From positions 3,286,001 through 3,350,000 of the forward strand of contig NZ_CP045652.1 in NCBI RefSeq assembly GCF_009557615.1: DNA of 64,000 nucleotides. Reading direction: 5' to 3'. The notes under the pieces were generated by a model that saw only the letters and a program-made list of their open reading frames with translations, did not search any database and had not been told where the DNA came from. Origin of the DNA: Sphingobacteruim zhuxiongii. GTDB taxonomy: Bacteria > Bacteroidota > Bacteroidia > Sphingobacteriales > Sphingobacteriaceae. Positions 39,072 through 49,189 of the stretch are shown here, one piece after another; the stretch's first letter is position 1; every line of letters begins with the position of its first letter. The translations under genes were made by a program, and so were the position numbers.

Positions 39072-42000
39072 TTTGAGGGATGTATTAAATATAAAGCACA
39101 AAAGTATCAAAAAAATACTTAAAATAACGTTGTATAGCTTCCTAGGCTTAATTGCCTTGCTTTGCCTTGTGGTATTCAGTCTGCAATTTGCATCTGTGCA
39201 AACATTTGTAACACAACGTGTCGCTAAATATCTCTCTAGCGAACTAAACGCTAAAGTAGAACTCAAGCATATTTATTTTCGCCCATTTGATCAATTATCG
39301 TTAACTGAATTCAAGATTTCAGATCAAAAAGGAACACCTATACTTGCTGTAGAGGAGCTCAAAGCTAATTTGATGCTACGCCATTTCCTTCAGAACAAAA
39401 TCGTTGTGGAAGACTTGGAATTGCATAAAGCATACGTCGACTTCCAGGTGTATAAGGACAGTTCCAATATCAAATTCCTGCTAGATTACTTTGCGCCAAA
39501 AAAGAAAAACGTCACAGCTAAGCAAACCCCATTAGAACTACAACTACATAATCTTAGACTGTTCGACAACCATATCAGGATAGTAAATCATAACCAAAAA
39601 CATCACAACAAAGGGGTTGACTTTTCAGACATTGAACTCAAAAACTTAAATCTTGATCTGGCGAACATCAAGTTTGATTCGACATCCCTTAGAACAGAAA
39701 TCAAAAGGCTTTCACTCGTTGAAAAATCTGGTTTTGAGATCAAGAAGCTTTCTTCAAAAGCATTCATTAGTGGTAAATCAATGGAGTTTGATCAACTTAA
39801 TTTACAAACTAATCAATCTAGAGTTGGTCGCTATCTGAAATTCACTTACGATCGATTTAGCGATTTTGGAGATTTTATCAAGAAGGTGCAGATCGCCGGA
39901 ACGATGGATGATGTTTATGTCGATTCTCGCGATATCGAATACTTTGCTCCTTCGATGAAGTCTGTACAATTTACAGCCTCAGTCCCCCAAGCAACAGTTG
40001 ACGGAACGGTAGACGATTTAAAAACGACGAACGCATTAATAAAAACTGGGAATGAAACTGTCTTACGTGGTGACTTTCGTATTAAAGGGCTGCCAGACAT
40101 CAACAAAACGATTTTTGACTTCGATGCTGAAGACCTTCAAACCTCAGCAAAAGACCTTGAATTGATCATCCCTAAACTTGCAAAGCGGAACCGCTTTTCA
40201 CTGCCTCAGGAACTTCATAAGTTAGGCTTAATAAAATTTGCAGGCTCCTTCAATGGATTATATAATCTCTTTGACGTCAAGGGGAATTTTGACACTAAAC
40301 TTGGCGCCATACGAACAGAAAGTAAGATTGATATCCAAAAAGACATTCTTTATCAAGGGCATATTGCCTCAAATCAATTTCAATTAGGTGAGCTAATTAA
40401 AAGTAAGACGTTAAAATCAACCGCGTTAGCCTTTAATTTTGATGGCAGCAGTTTTGATTTTGATAAAATGAGTCTACAATTAGATGGCGGACTCCGTAAT
40501 TTACAATTTGGGAATTACCAATATGATAGTATTGAGGTTTCTGGCTTGTTGGATCAAAAATTTGTTGATGTTTCCGGTTTGATTCGGGATTCAAACGCTC
40601 AATTAAGTTACGATGCGAAGATTGACTTCCAATCAGATGAAACAAGCTACGATGTGGCGGCGGAAGTAGACTTGATCAATCTAAAGAAAATGGGGCTAGT
40701 TGAGAAAGATAGTATTGTCATTTTCAATTCGCAAATTAACACACATCTTAGCGGTAACAACTTAAATAATTTGAACGGCGAGGTTGAAGCCGAGCAAATT
40801 AATATGCGTACATCGAAAGGCGACTTTCGAGTAGACGATTTATTCTTTTCGGCAGATGGTACGCAAGCGGATCGGCTTTTGACTTTGCGTTCCAATGTAC
40901 TCGATGCTGAAATGAAGGGCATTATCGACTTGAATACGTTAATCCCCTATTTCAATGCTTTGGCAATGCGCTATGCCCCAGCGATTGGATTGAATTTAGA
41001 GCCTTACAATCCTCAAATATTCGATTTACAGGTTAATGTAAAATCCTTCGAACCCGTTTCAGCATTTTTAGATCCAACATTAACGCTCGACGACGGCGCT
41101 TCATTGGAAGCACATTTCTCGTCGGAAGATTTTACCGCCGAATTTACGGCCTTTAGTCCTTTCGTTCGATATCAGGGTATTAATGTACAGAACATTCATG
41201 TTCGCGAAAATGCAGATCAGAAGGCATTCTCATTGGATATCACTGCAGACAAGCTGTTCTTGAGTGATAGTTTATTTGTAAATGATATAGAGATTAACAA
41301 TGTGCTATCCAACGACAGCCTTTTGTTCAGTATAAATGGAGCAAAAGAAACTGACTTGAATTATTTGCGGTTAAATGGTGATATACATTTCGCACACAAT
41401 AAGCCTGCTTTTATCCATTTCAACAAATCATCAATCGTTATAAATCGCGAATCATGGGCATTGAACACGGATGCTGAGATGCGTGTATCGAAAGGGAAAT
41501 TCTATTTAAAAAATTTAATCGCCAGTCAGGGCCAACAAAAAGTAGCCTTCAATGGTGTACTATCCAATGAAGACGATAAGCTGGAAGTAAACTTTAGCAA
41601 ATTTAATTTAACCTCGCTGGAAGCATTTTTAAAACCAATTGGCATACGCCTCATTGGAGAGTTAAATGGGGATATTGAACTCCATTCCGTTTTCAAGAAG
41701 CCATACCTCTCTGCCAATGTTCAGACTAGCCCATTGGTATACAATCAAATTCCTATTGGTCAACTGCGTTTAATTGCTGATTTTGACCCAGAAACCAAAC
41801 AAGCGAATTTGGATTTGCAACTACTTGATGAGCTGAATAAAGGATTGAAGCTTGGAGGAACTTACCAGATCGGTGGAGATGCCCAAGAATTAAATTTAAA
41901 AGGCTCCCTCAATCAAATGGAATTGATATTATTCCAACCCTTTGTTCGAAGTTTAACCTCACAACTTCAAGGGAAAATGAATGCTGAAATTCAAATTGGC

Positions 42001-43521
42001 GGAAGCTTAAAACATCCTGAATTCAATGGGATATCGAAAATAGAATATGCGTCGTTCAACGTTAATTATCTTAAGACTTCCTATAACCTGAGTAATCAAA
42101 CCGTGTTATTAGACAAGAATAATATTATGCTGAGCAACTTAACGTTCAATGATCACAAAGGACATCAAGCTGTTGCCAATGGTATTGTAAACCTGAATAA
42201 ACTGAGCAACCCTTACATCGACGTTGACGTGGTAACTAAAAACACCATGATATTAAACACGACTTACAAGGATAATAACCTCTATTTCGGGACGGCTTAT
42301 GCGACCGGTACATTCCGATTTAAAGGTGCTACCTCGGCAATTGACATTAACATTAAAGCACGCTCAGAAGATAACACGGCAATCACAATCCCTTTCAATT
42401 CCGCAATGACCGTAACGGACAGTGATTTTATCTACTTTGTAAGTAATGATTCCAGCAAAAATAAACAGCAGGAATCGAAGTATTTATTGAAAGGAATGAC
42501 AATGAATATGGACTTAGAGCTAACGCCTACCGCTGAAGTCAATCTACAGACTGACTTGGGTTCATTAAAAGGTAATGGTACTGGGGAGATTACGTTGAAA
42601 GTTTCTAGTCTTGGGGATTTCGAAATGTTTGGTGACTACACGGTTAATTCAGGAAAGTTCCACTTTACGGCGCAAGATTTCTTTAACAAATTCTTTGATA
42701 TAAAGCAAGGTGGTACGATTCGATGGACTGGTTCTCCGTCCGGCGCTAACATCAACATGACAGCGATTTATCAACAAAGAACGTCGATATCACCCTTGTA
42801 CAATGCGGCGGGTCGCTCGGGTCAAGATGAACGCGTGATGGCGCAGGCCGATATGAACATCAAAGGTACCTTGAGTCAACCTGATGTTTCCTTTGATTTA
42901 AATTTCCCTCAAACTCCTTACGTTAAAGACGAATTACAAGCGTATTTGAGTGATGCAAATAACGTCAATCAACAAGCTTTAAGCCTTATTGTACGCCGGA
43001 GTTTCACGGCGAGTTCGAACAATGAATTGGGTCGCGAAGTAAATAACACCCTACTGTCTGCGGGAACAGAGATTGCGTTCAATCAATTAAATAACATCTT
43101 AGCGCAGTCATTAAAGATTGACTTCCTAGATTTCAATATTCGTTCGCTGAACGACGCGTCTGCGTCATTTAGATTCTTTAATGATCGATTAGTGCTTACT
43201 GGAGGTATCGTTGATCGAAGGAACGTGCAGACCACGGATTTAACATTCTTTTCCAACAAAGTTGCTACCGACGCTGAATTGACCTTCAAACTACGTCGCG
43301 ATGGTAATCTAATGTTTCGCGCATATAATCGCTTGAATACTCGAAACATCTTATTCACCCCTACCGATGATTATATCAATGCGGTTGGATTGATTTATCG
43401 TCAGGAATTTAATACGTTGGGAGAGTTCTGGAGAAAATTATGGAATTGGAGTGGAAATCGTAGTGACTTACCATTATCAACAAGCCCATCTTTAGACTCT
43501 GTAAAAACAGAAAGAAATTAA
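39061..43521 (+). CDS. tamB: TamB-like translocation/assembly module protein
   Basis: This is a 1486-residue inner-membrane-anchored protein. One N-terminal membrane helix lies at about 20-42. A very long repetitive beta-rich region follows, as in AsmA/TamB-type bridge proteins, and the C-terminal DUF490/TamB domain covers about 1130-1450 (GTLSQPDVSFDLNFP; NNTLLSAGTEIAFNQLNNIL). TamB-family proteins bridge the periplasm and carry phospholipid or help outer-membrane protein assembly. No tamA-like gene is adjacent. The start at ATG 39061 lies inside tsaD's first codons; another start a few codons later is possible. Confidence 0.88.
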   Translation: MIAILRDVLNIKHKSIKKILKITLYSFLGLIALLCLVVFSLQFASVQTFVTQRVAKYLSSELNAKVELKHIYFRPFDQLSLTEFKISDQKGTPILAVEELKANLMLRHFLQNKIVVEDLELHKAYVDFQVYKDSSNIKFLLDYFAPKKKNVTAKQTPLELQLHNLRLFDNHIRIVNHNQKHHNKGVDFSDIELKNLNLDLANIKFDSTSLRTEIKRLSLVEKSGFEIKKLSSKAFISGKSMEFDQLNLQTNQSRVGRYLKFTYDRFSDFGDFIKKVQIAGTMDDVYVDSRDIEYFAPSMKSVQFTASVPQATVDGTVDDLKTTNALIKTGNETVLRGDFRIKGLPDINKTIFDFDAEDLQTSAKDLELIIPKLAKRNRFSLPQELHKLGLIKFAGSFNGLYNLFDVKGNFDTKLGAIRTESKIDIQKDILYQGHIASNQFQLGELIKSKTLKSTALAFNFDGSSFDFDKMSLQLDGGLRNLQFGNYQYDSIEVSGLLDQKFVDVSGLIRDSNAQLSYDAKIDFQSDETSYDVAAEVDLINLKKMGLVEKDSIVIFNSQINTHLSGNNLNNLNGEVEAEQINMRTSKGDFRVDDLFFSADGTQADRLLTLRSNVLDAEMKGIIDLNTLIPYFNALAMRYAPAIGLNLEPYNPQIFDLQVNVKSFEPVSAFLDPTLTLDDGASLEAHFSSEDFTAEFTAFSPFVRYQGINVQNIHVRENADQKAFSLDITADKLFLSDSLFVNDIEINNVLSNDSLLFSINGAKETDLNYLRLNGDIHFAHNKPAFIHFNKSSIVINRESWALNTDAEMRVSKGKFYLKNLIASQGQQKVAFNGVLSNEDDKLEVNFSKFNLTSLEAFLKPIGIRLIGELNGDIELHSVFKKPYLSANVQTSPLVYNQIPIGQLRLIADFDPETKQANLDLQLLDELNKGLKLGGTYQIGGDAQELNLKGSLNQMELILFQPFVRSLTSQLQGKMNAEIQIGGSLKHPEFNGISKIEYASFNVNYLKTSYNLSNQTVLLDKNNIMLSNLTFNDHKGHQAVANGIVNLNKLSNPYIDVDVVTKNTMILNTTYKDNNLYFGTAYATGTFRFKGATSAIDINIKARSEDNTAITIPFNSAMTVTDSDFIYFVSNDSSKNKQQESKYLLKGMTMNMDLELTPTAEVNLQTDLGSLKGNGTGEITLKVSSLGDFEMFGDYTVNSGKFHFTAQDFFNKFFDIKQGGTIRWTGSPSGANINMTAIYQQRTSISPLYNAAGRSGQDERVMAQADMNIKGTLSQPDVSFDLNFPQTPYVKDELQAYLSDANNVNQQALSLIVRRSFTASSNNELGREVNNTLLSAGTEIAFNQLNNILAQSLKIDFLDFNIRSLNDASASFRFFNDRLVLTGGIVDRRNVQTTDLTFFSNKVATDAELTFKLRRDGNLMFRAYNRLNTRNILFTPTDDYINAVGLIYRQEFNTLGEFWRKLWNWSGNRSDLPLSTSPSLDSVKTERN

Positions 43522-43805
43522 TTCAACAACGAACGAACAAGTTTCTCCCACTCCTCAGATAAGCTCGCCTTACACTCCACTTGTTTCGCACGACCATACC
43601 AATATCTAGCGTTCCACAGATCACCCTCAACACGATGGAAATAGGCATGTACATGAGCTGAGATAGGATCCTCTAAATGGTCGATCAAATCATGTCCTTT
43701 TTTCCACTGTCCCTTCCCTTCAAACCAAAGGGCACTTAGCTGAATTGACCAATCCGATTTGGGTTGTGCATCTTCCAATGACTTTTTGAATTCTTCAAAT
43801 TTCAT
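43518..43805 (-). CDS. Small conserved Trp/His-rich protein of unknown function
   Basis: This is a 95-residue soluble protein with no signal peptide. It is rich in Trp and His, with the segment HVHAYFHRVEGDLWNARYWY. I have seen this kind of sequence in conserved small bacterial proteins, but I do not know a function. It is convergent with tamB and the stops overlap by 4 bases. Confidence 0.7.
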   Translation of the reverse strand: MKFEEFKKSLEDAQPKSDWSIQLSALWFEGKGQWKKGHDLIDHLEDPISAHVHAYFHRVEGDLWNARYWYGRAKQVECKASLSEEWEKLVRSLLN

Positions 43806-44076
43806 GTATTAAAGGTACTGGATAGGGAATAAAAATCAAAACCCTTGTTTTATTCAGCAATTTCGATGTAATCATGGTCTAACGATTAGCTAGCTTTTGT
43901 TTCTCGATAAATTCTTACAAATGCTTTATTCAATAAATTGCTTAGCAAAAATAAAAACTTGCATAAAATCAAAATAAAGGTCTAAATACTTCATACTAAC
44001 TACTAAATACTAAAGCAAATACTGCAAAAAATCATTACCTTTATCGGCAAAACAATCGAAACATTTATACTAAAAA

Positions 44077-44925
44077 ATGAGTGCAGATATAAACAAGCTT
44101 GAACAGATTGCTTCTCAAGTAAGAAGAGACATTGTTCGCATGGTACATGCATGTCAATCCGGACACCCAGGTGGTTCTCTAGGTTGTACAGATTATTTTG
44201 TAGCATTGTACTTCCACGCAATGAAAAACGATCCTTCCTTCAACATGGATGGTATTGGTGAAGACTTATTCTTCTTATCGAATGGGCACATTTCTCCTGT
44301 ATTTTACAGTACTTTAGCTAGAGCGGGCTACTTCCCAGTGAGTGAATTAGCGACATTCCGTAAACTTAATTCTAGACTACAGGGACACCCTACTACCCAC
44401 GAGCACCTTCCAGGGATTCGTGTAGCGTCAGGATCTTTAGGTCAGGGCTTATCGGTAGCTCTTGGTGCTGCACAAGCTAAGAAGTTGAATAAAGACAACA
44501 GCTTAGTATATGTATTAATGGGTGACGGAGAGTTACAAGAAGGACAAGTATGGGAAGCAGCGATGTATGCTCCACATAACAAGATGGACAACATCATTGC
44601 AGCGGTTGACTACAACCACGCGCAAATTGATGGTTCTACAGATACGGTTCTTTCTTTAGGTGATCTTCGTGCGAAATGGGAAGCATTTGGTTGGGATGTG
44701 CTAGAAGTAGCAAAAGGAAACGATATGGCTTCTGTTGTTGCTGGTATTGATGAAGCAAAATCACGTACAGGAAAAGGTAAACCAGTGATCATCTTATTAC
44801 ATACCGAAATGGGTAGTGGTGTTGATTTCATGATGGGATCCCATAAATGGCATGGTGTTGCTCCTAATGATGAGCAATTAGCAAGCGCATTGAATCAGAT
44901 TCCTGCAACCATTGGCGATTATTAA
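44077..44925 (+). CDS. Transketolase, N-terminal subunit
   Basis: Transketolase moves two-carbon units in the pentose phosphate pathway, using thiamine diphosphate. Here it is split in two genes. The 282-residue N-terminal half binds ThDP: HACQSGHPGGSLGCTDYFVAL, GSLGQGLSVALGAA and the ThDP motif GDGELQEGQVWEAA through DYNHAQIDG. A 56-base gap separates it from the second half. Split transketolases are common in Bacteroidota, Archaea and Firmicutes. Confidence 0.95.
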   Translation: MSADINKLEQIASQVRRDIVRMVHACQSGHPGGSLGCTDYFVALYFHAMKNDPSFNMDGIGEDLFFLSNGHISPVFYSTLARAGYFPVSELATFRKLNSRLQGHPTTHEHLPGIRVASGSLGQGLSVALGAAQAKKLNKDNSLVYVLMGDGELQEGQVWEAAMYAPHNKMDNIIAAVDYNHAQIDGSTDTVLSLGDLRAKWEAFGWDVLEVAKGNDMASVVAGIDEAKSRTGKGKPVIILLHTEMGSGVDFMMGSHKWHGVAPNDEQLASALNQIPATIGDY

Positions 44926-44981
44926 GATAACAAGCTGTTAGACCTAGAATGGCATAGACATTCTGACTGAGACATCACAAC

Positions 44982-45935
44982 ATGAAAAAATATACATATA
45001 CAGAATCAAAAGACACACGCTCAGGCTTTGGTGCCGGCTTACTAGAAGCAGGACAGCAAAACGAAAATGTTGTAGCGTTATGTGCTGACTTGATCGGTTC
45101 ATTGAAAATGAACGACTTTATAAAAGCTTATCCTGAACGTTTCTTCCAAATTGGTATTGCGGAAGCAAACATGATGGGTATTGCAGCAGGATTAACTATC
45201 GGTGGAAAGATTCCTTTCACTGGTACATTTGCAAACTTCTCTACAGGTCGTGTTTATGACCAAATCCGTCAATCTATTGCCTATTCAGGTAAGAATGTAA
45301 AGATTTGTGCTTCTCACGCTGGATTAACATTAGGTGAAGATGGTGCAACACACCAAATCTTGGAAGACATCGGTTTGATGAAGATGTTGCCAGGTATGAC
45401 TGTGATTAATCCATGTGATTACAATCAAACAAAAGCAGCTACTATTGCGTTAGTAGACCATGAAGGACCTGCATATTTACGTTTCGGCCGTCCTGTTGTT
45501 CCTAACTTCACACCTGCAGATCAAAAATTCGAAATTGGTAAAGCTGTGATGTTAAACGAAGGCGCTGACGTAACAATTATCGCTACCGGACATTTAGTAT
45601 GGGAAGCTATCCAAGCGGGTGAAGAATTAGAGAAAGAAGGCATTAATGCAGAAATCATTAATATTCACACGATTAAACCATTGGATGCTGCTGCGATTTT
45701 AAAATCTGTTGCAAAAACAAAATGTGTGGTTACTGCTGAAGAACACAACCGTTTAGGTGGTTTAGGTGATAGCGTTGCACAAGTTTTAGCGAAGGAACTT
45801 CCAACTCCACAAGAATATGTAGCGGTAGATGATAGCTTTGGCGAATCAGGAACTCCGGCACAATTGATGGAGAAATATGGTTTAACAGCTGCAGATATTG
45901 TTAAAGCAGCGAAAAAAGTAATTAGCAGAAAATAA
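44982..45935 (+). CDS. Transketolase, C-terminal subunit
   Basis: The 317-residue second half contains the pyrimidine-binding domain ([31 protein letters not shown]) and the C-terminal domain ([19 protein letters not shown]). It completes the transketolase together with the gene before it. The ECF sigma gene begins 6 bases downstream, so it may be read through into that operon. Confidence 0.95.
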   Translation: MKKYTYTESKDTRSGFGAGLLEAGQQNENVVALCADLIGSLKMNDFIKAYPERFFQIGIAEANMMGIAAGLTIGGKIPFTGTFANFSTGRVYDQIRQSIAYSGKNVKICASHAGLTLGEDGATHQILEDIGLMKMLPGMTVINPCDYNQTKAATIALVDHEGPAYLRFGRPVVPNFTPADQKFEIGKAVMLNEGADVTIIATGHLVWEAIQAGEELEKEGINAEIINIHTIKPLDAAAILKSVAKTKCVVTAEEHNRLGGLGDSVAQVLAKELPTPQEYVAVDDSFGESGTPAQLMEKYGLTAADIVKAAKKVISRK

Positions 45936-45941
45936 TCCAAT

Positions 45942-46487
45942 ATGGAAGATTCCCTGATCATTGCGAAGTTCGCCGATGAGAAAACTCGTGAGGAAGCATT
46001 TCGCGAGTTATTAAAAAAGTACCAGCAGAAAATCTATTGGCACGTCAGAAGAATGGTTTTAGACCATGACGACGCAGATGATGTTGTGCAGGATATCTTT
46101 ATTAAAGTCTGGCGGAATCTCGAGAAGTTCAGAGAAGATTCACAATTGTACACTTGGTTGTACAGGATTGCGACTAATGAATGCATTACTTTCTTAAATA
46201 AGAAAAAACAAAAGCAGAATGTTTCATTGGATGATGAAACATCTGCTTATTTATCAGAGACTTTAGCTGACGGTTCTTATTTCAATGGAGATCGCGCGCA
46301 GCAAAAACTACAAGAAGCCTTATTAACGCTTCCTGATAAACAACGCTTGGTTTTCAATATGAAATATTTTGAGGACTTGAAGTATGAGGAAATTTCGGAT
46401 GTGCTTGGCACCAGTGTCGGCGCTTTAAAAGCGTCATATCATTTGGCTGTTAAGAAGATAGAGAACTTTTTTGCCAAGAACGATTAA
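45942..46487 (+). CDS. ECF-type sigma-70 factor (second)
   Basis: This is a 181-residue extracytoplasmic-function sigma factor. Region 2 is typical (DHDDADDVVQDIFIKVW; SQLYTWLYRIATNECI). Region 4 is at about 120-175 (LPDKQRLVFNMKYF; LKYEEISDVLGTSVGALKA). It starts 6 bases after the transketolase gene. It is followed by a membrane protein with VPxxYF repeats and a Spy/CpxP-like protein, which are the likely regulators of its activity. Confidence 0.93.
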   Translation: MEDSLIIAKFADEKTREEAFRELLKKYQQKIYWHVRRMVLDHDDADDVVQDIFIKVWRNLEKFREDSQLYTWLYRIATNECITFLNKKKQKQNVSLDDETSAYLSETLADGSYFNGDRAQQKLQEALLTLPDKQRLVFNMKYFEDLKYEEISDVLGTSVGALKASYHLAVKKIENFFAKND

Positions 46488-46521
46488 ACCTTTTTAGCAA
46501 AAACCATTCTATACATGTACT

Positions 46522-47469
46522 ATGAAAGAAAACAACACATATTACGACAACATGGAAGGAAATAACTTACCTGATTCGTTGCGTGTTAACCCTTTCATTG
46601 TACCCGACAATTATTTCAATGAACAAACCAATAGGCTATTGTTCTTAACACAATTGGATCGTACAAGCAAGGATCAACGAGCTGGTTTTGAAGTGCCGAA
46701 TGGCTACTTTGACACACTGAGCGAACAGATTATGTCGCAAGTGAAGATTGACCAGTCACAGCAACATGCAGGTTTTGAAGTTCCTGCGGATTATTTCACA
46801 GAATTGAATAATCGCATTTTGCAGCATGTACAATTGGATCAATTGCAGGAAGAACAATTTACAGTTCCTGAAGGATACTTCGAAGATTTAAGCCTTTCTA
46901 TACTTGCGAAAGTAAGTGAAGGCAACCTTCGAGAAGAAGTACAAGAAAGTGGTTTTGAAGTTCCAGAACAATATTTTGAAACTTCCGCCGATCAAATTAT
47001 GGCGTCTATAGCTGTAGAAGATTTAAAATCTGAAGTACAGACCGATGGATTTTCAGTCCCTACAGGTTATTTTGAACAGTTGACTACAGGTATCTTGGAT
47101 CAAATTCAAGATGAGAAGGTTATTCAAATGCCTAAATCAGTACCTGCGGCTACAGTTAAGAAAAGCAGACCTGTGGTATGGATTGGTGCAGCCGCTGCCG
47201 CTTGTGTTGCCGCGTTTGTAGGCGTATCAACTTACAACAGTACCCCTACTAATACGGATCAAGCGATAGCAAGTGTGGCAAGTGCTCAACAGGTTTCTCT
47301 AGATGAAATCCCAGAAGACGAAATCATTAGTTATCTTGCGAGTCATTCGGATGGTACAGATTTAGCTTATTATGCGGAGTATATCTATGAGCCTGAGGCA
47401 TCTGAAACTATTGGTAGTCAAATTGAGGACAAAGAATTAGAAGAATACTTAAATTATAATACACTATAA
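46522..47469 (+). CDS. Single-pass membrane protein with six VPxxYF repeats, putative anti-sigma factor
   Basis: The 315-residue protein has six copies of a 28-32 residue unit of the form GFxVPxxYFxxL...IL. VPxxYF cores start at residues 27, 58, 87, 115, 147 and 179. One membrane helix follows at about 218-236 (VVWIGAAAAACVAAFVG), then an acidic periplasmic tail of 80 residues. So the repeats should be in the cytoplasm. Position after a sigma gene suggests an anti-sigma role, with the repeats as the part that meets the sigma factor. This is inference; I know of no assigned function for the repeat. Confidence 0.7.
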   Translation: MKENNTYYDNMEGNNLPDSLRVNPFIVPDNYFNEQTNRLLFLTQLDRTSKDQRAGFEVPNGYFDTLSEQIMSQVKIDQSQQHAGFEVPADYFTELNNRILQHVQLDQLQEEQFTVPEGYFEDLSLSILAKVSEGNLREEVQESGFEVPEQYFETSADQIMASIAVEDLKSEVQTDGFSVPTGYFEQLTTGILDQIQDEKVIQMPKSVPAATVKKSRPVVWIGAAAAACVAAFVGVSTYNSTPTNTDQAIASVASAQQVSLDEIPEDEIISYLASHSDGTDLAYYAEYIYEPEASETIGSQIEDKELEEYLNYNTL

Positions 47470-47906
47470 TGCTTCGTTTGAAACATATTATTACGACATT
47501 CTGTTTGGCTTGCTTATTATGTTTTGTAGCAAATGGACAATCACGTCAAGATAGATTTGAAGCGATAGAGAATCAAAAGGCTGCTTACATCACCAAACAG
47601 CTTCGACTGACTCCAGCGGAGGCTCAGCAATTTTTCCCGCTATATAATCAATATACAAAAGAAATAAGAGCGATAAAGACGCAAAAGAGTCGTGGCAACG
47701 AACGTAGTCAAGGAAGTTCAAACTCTTTTAGACCAGGCAATGATGCTATTTCCTTCGATGCGAAAGAAGTTGAAATTAAGAAAAACTATAGATCTCGATT
47801 TGCTGATGTTATCGGACAATCCCGAGCATCACAGTTCTTTTCTGTTGAACAAGAGTTTATAGAGCTACTCTATAGAGAGCTCAAAGGTCGAAATCACAAA
47901 AACTAA
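47469..47906 (+). CDS. Spy/CpxP-like periplasmic protein
   Basis: This is a 145-residue exported protein: signal peptide (about 1-24), then helices with TKQLRLTPAEAQQFFPLYNQ. This LTxxEAxxFxPxYxxY form is the LTxxQ-like motif of Spy/CpxP-type proteins, which sense or chaperone misfolded envelope proteins. Its ATG overlaps the stop of the repeat protein by one base (TAATG), so the two are coupled. A sensor role for the sigma operon is inferred. Confidence 0.75.
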   Translation: MLRLKHIITTFCLACLLCFVANGQSRQDRFEAIENQKAAYITKQLRLTPAEAQQFFPLYNQYTKEIRAIKTQKSRGNERSQGSSNSFRPGNDAISFDAKEVEIKKNYRSRFADVIGQSRASQFFSVEQEFIELLYRELKGRNHKN

Positions 47907-47907
47907 T

Positions 47908-47942
47908 AAAAGAAGCTCTAATTTTGAGCTTCTTTTGTTTTG
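47908..47942 (+). terminator. Terminator of the sigma operon
   Basis: AAAAGAAGCTC, 7 bases, GAGCTTCTTTT, then GTTTTG. Confidence 0.85.
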
Positions 47943-47956
47943 AATAAAACCCACCC

Positions 47957-49144
47957 ATGATAAGTAATAGAGAATTATTCTTAAAAAATACAGCCCAGAC
48001 TTCAGAGTCACCAAGACTAATTGAAGTTGAGCGAGCAGAGGGCATCTATCTTTACGGTCCAGACGGACAATCCTATATGGACCTGGTTTCGGGATTCAAT
48101 GTCAGTAATATCGGTCACCGACACCCGAAGGTCTTAAATGCAATTCAGAATCAGCTAGACAAGTTTATGCATGTCACTGTTTATGGAGAGTTTGTGCAAG
48201 CTCCGCAGGTACAATTTGCGACTAGTTTGCTAGCGGTTTTACCAAGCTCTTATGAGTCTGTTTACCTTACGAATTCAGGTACCGAAGCGGTTGAAGGATC
48301 GATGAAAATCGCTAAGAAATTTACGGGTCGCCGAGAAATAATCGCTGCAAAAGAAGCCTACCACGGTAGCACTCAAGGAGCGCTAAGTTTAATTGGCAAT
48401 GAAGAATATCGTCAGGCATATGCTCCTCTCCTTCCTGGTATTTCTTTTATTAACTACAATAGTCTTCCTGACTTAGAAAAGATCAGCCAGGAGACCGCAG
48501 CAGTAATCGTAGAAGCGATACAAGGGGAAGCTGGTGTTCGTGTCCCAGACAAGACTTATATGCAAGCCTTGCGAAAGAAATGCGATGAGACAGGAGCGCT
48601 TTTAATTTTTGATGAGATTCAAACCGGGTTTGGTCGAACAGGCAAACTCTTTGCATTTGAACATTTTGATATCATTCCTGATGTGCTTATGCTAGCCAAA
48701 GGAATTGGTGGAGGCATGCCATTAGGTGCTTTCGTAGCCCGTAAGGAAATAATGGATGTCATCAAAAGCAACCCGATGCTAGGTCATATTACGACTTTTG
48801 GGGGGCATCCTGTTAGTTGTGCCGCAGCAAAAGCTTCTTTAGAGGTCATTATCGAAGAACAATTGGTTGAAAAAGTAGCCTCCAAAGCTGCATTATTTCG
48901 TGAGGAATTAGCGATTCCACAGATCAAAGAAATTCGAGGATTAGGATTAATGATGTGCTTACAACTTGAGAATTTTGATCAGGTCTATGCGGTAAGTAAT
49001 TACTGTGCGGAACAGGGATTAATAATCGACTGGTATTTACATTGCGAAACGGCTCTTCGCGTTGCTCCACCATTGACGATAACAGAAGAAGAGATTAAAC
49101 AAGCTTGTAAAATTATTCGTGCGGGAATTGCCAAATATTGCTAG
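47957..49144 (+). CDS. Class III (PLP-dependent) aminotransferase
   Basis: This is a 395-residue fold type I PLP enzyme of the ornithine/acetylornithine/GABA aminotransferase group. Landmarks are TNSGTEAVEGSMKIAKK, AYHGSTQGALS, IFDEIQTGFGRTGKLF and the PLP lysine in LAKGIGGGMPLGAFVARK. The exact substrate cannot be told from motifs; no arginine or lysine genes lie next to it. Preceded and followed by unrelated genes. Confidence 0.88.
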   Translation: MISNRELFLKNTAQTSESPRLIEVERAEGIYLYGPDGQSYMDLVSGFNVSNIGHRHPKVLNAIQNQLDKFMHVTVYGEFVQAPQVQFATSLLAVLPSSYESVYLTNSGTEAVEGSMKIAKKFTGRREIIAAKEAYHGSTQGALSLIGNEEYRQAYAPLLPGISFINYNSLPDLEKISQETAAVIVEAIQGEAGVRVPDKTYMQALRKKCDETGALLIFDEIQTGFGRTGKLFAFEHFDIIPDVLMLAKGIGGGMPLGAFVARKEIMDVIKSNPMLGHITTFGGHPVSCAAAKASLEVIIEEQLVEKVASKAALFREELAIPQIKEIRGLGLMMCLQLENFDQVYAVSNYCAEQGLIIDWYLHCETALRVAPPLTITEEEIKQACKIIRAGIAKYC

Positions 49145-49189
49145 TTTCCTTATCTTGTATAGGTAAAATCAACCTATTATAACAAGACC

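Noticed and set aside
39072..39266. 65-residue N-terminal extension of TsaD
   Set aside because: The family starts at MAIILGIESSCDETS (39071); the extension is antisense to tamB and would add residues unlike any TsaD.
43806..44076. Repeated ACTAAATACT-like words before the transketolase gene
   Set aside because: AT-rich and irregular; too short and imperfect to call a repeat or operator.
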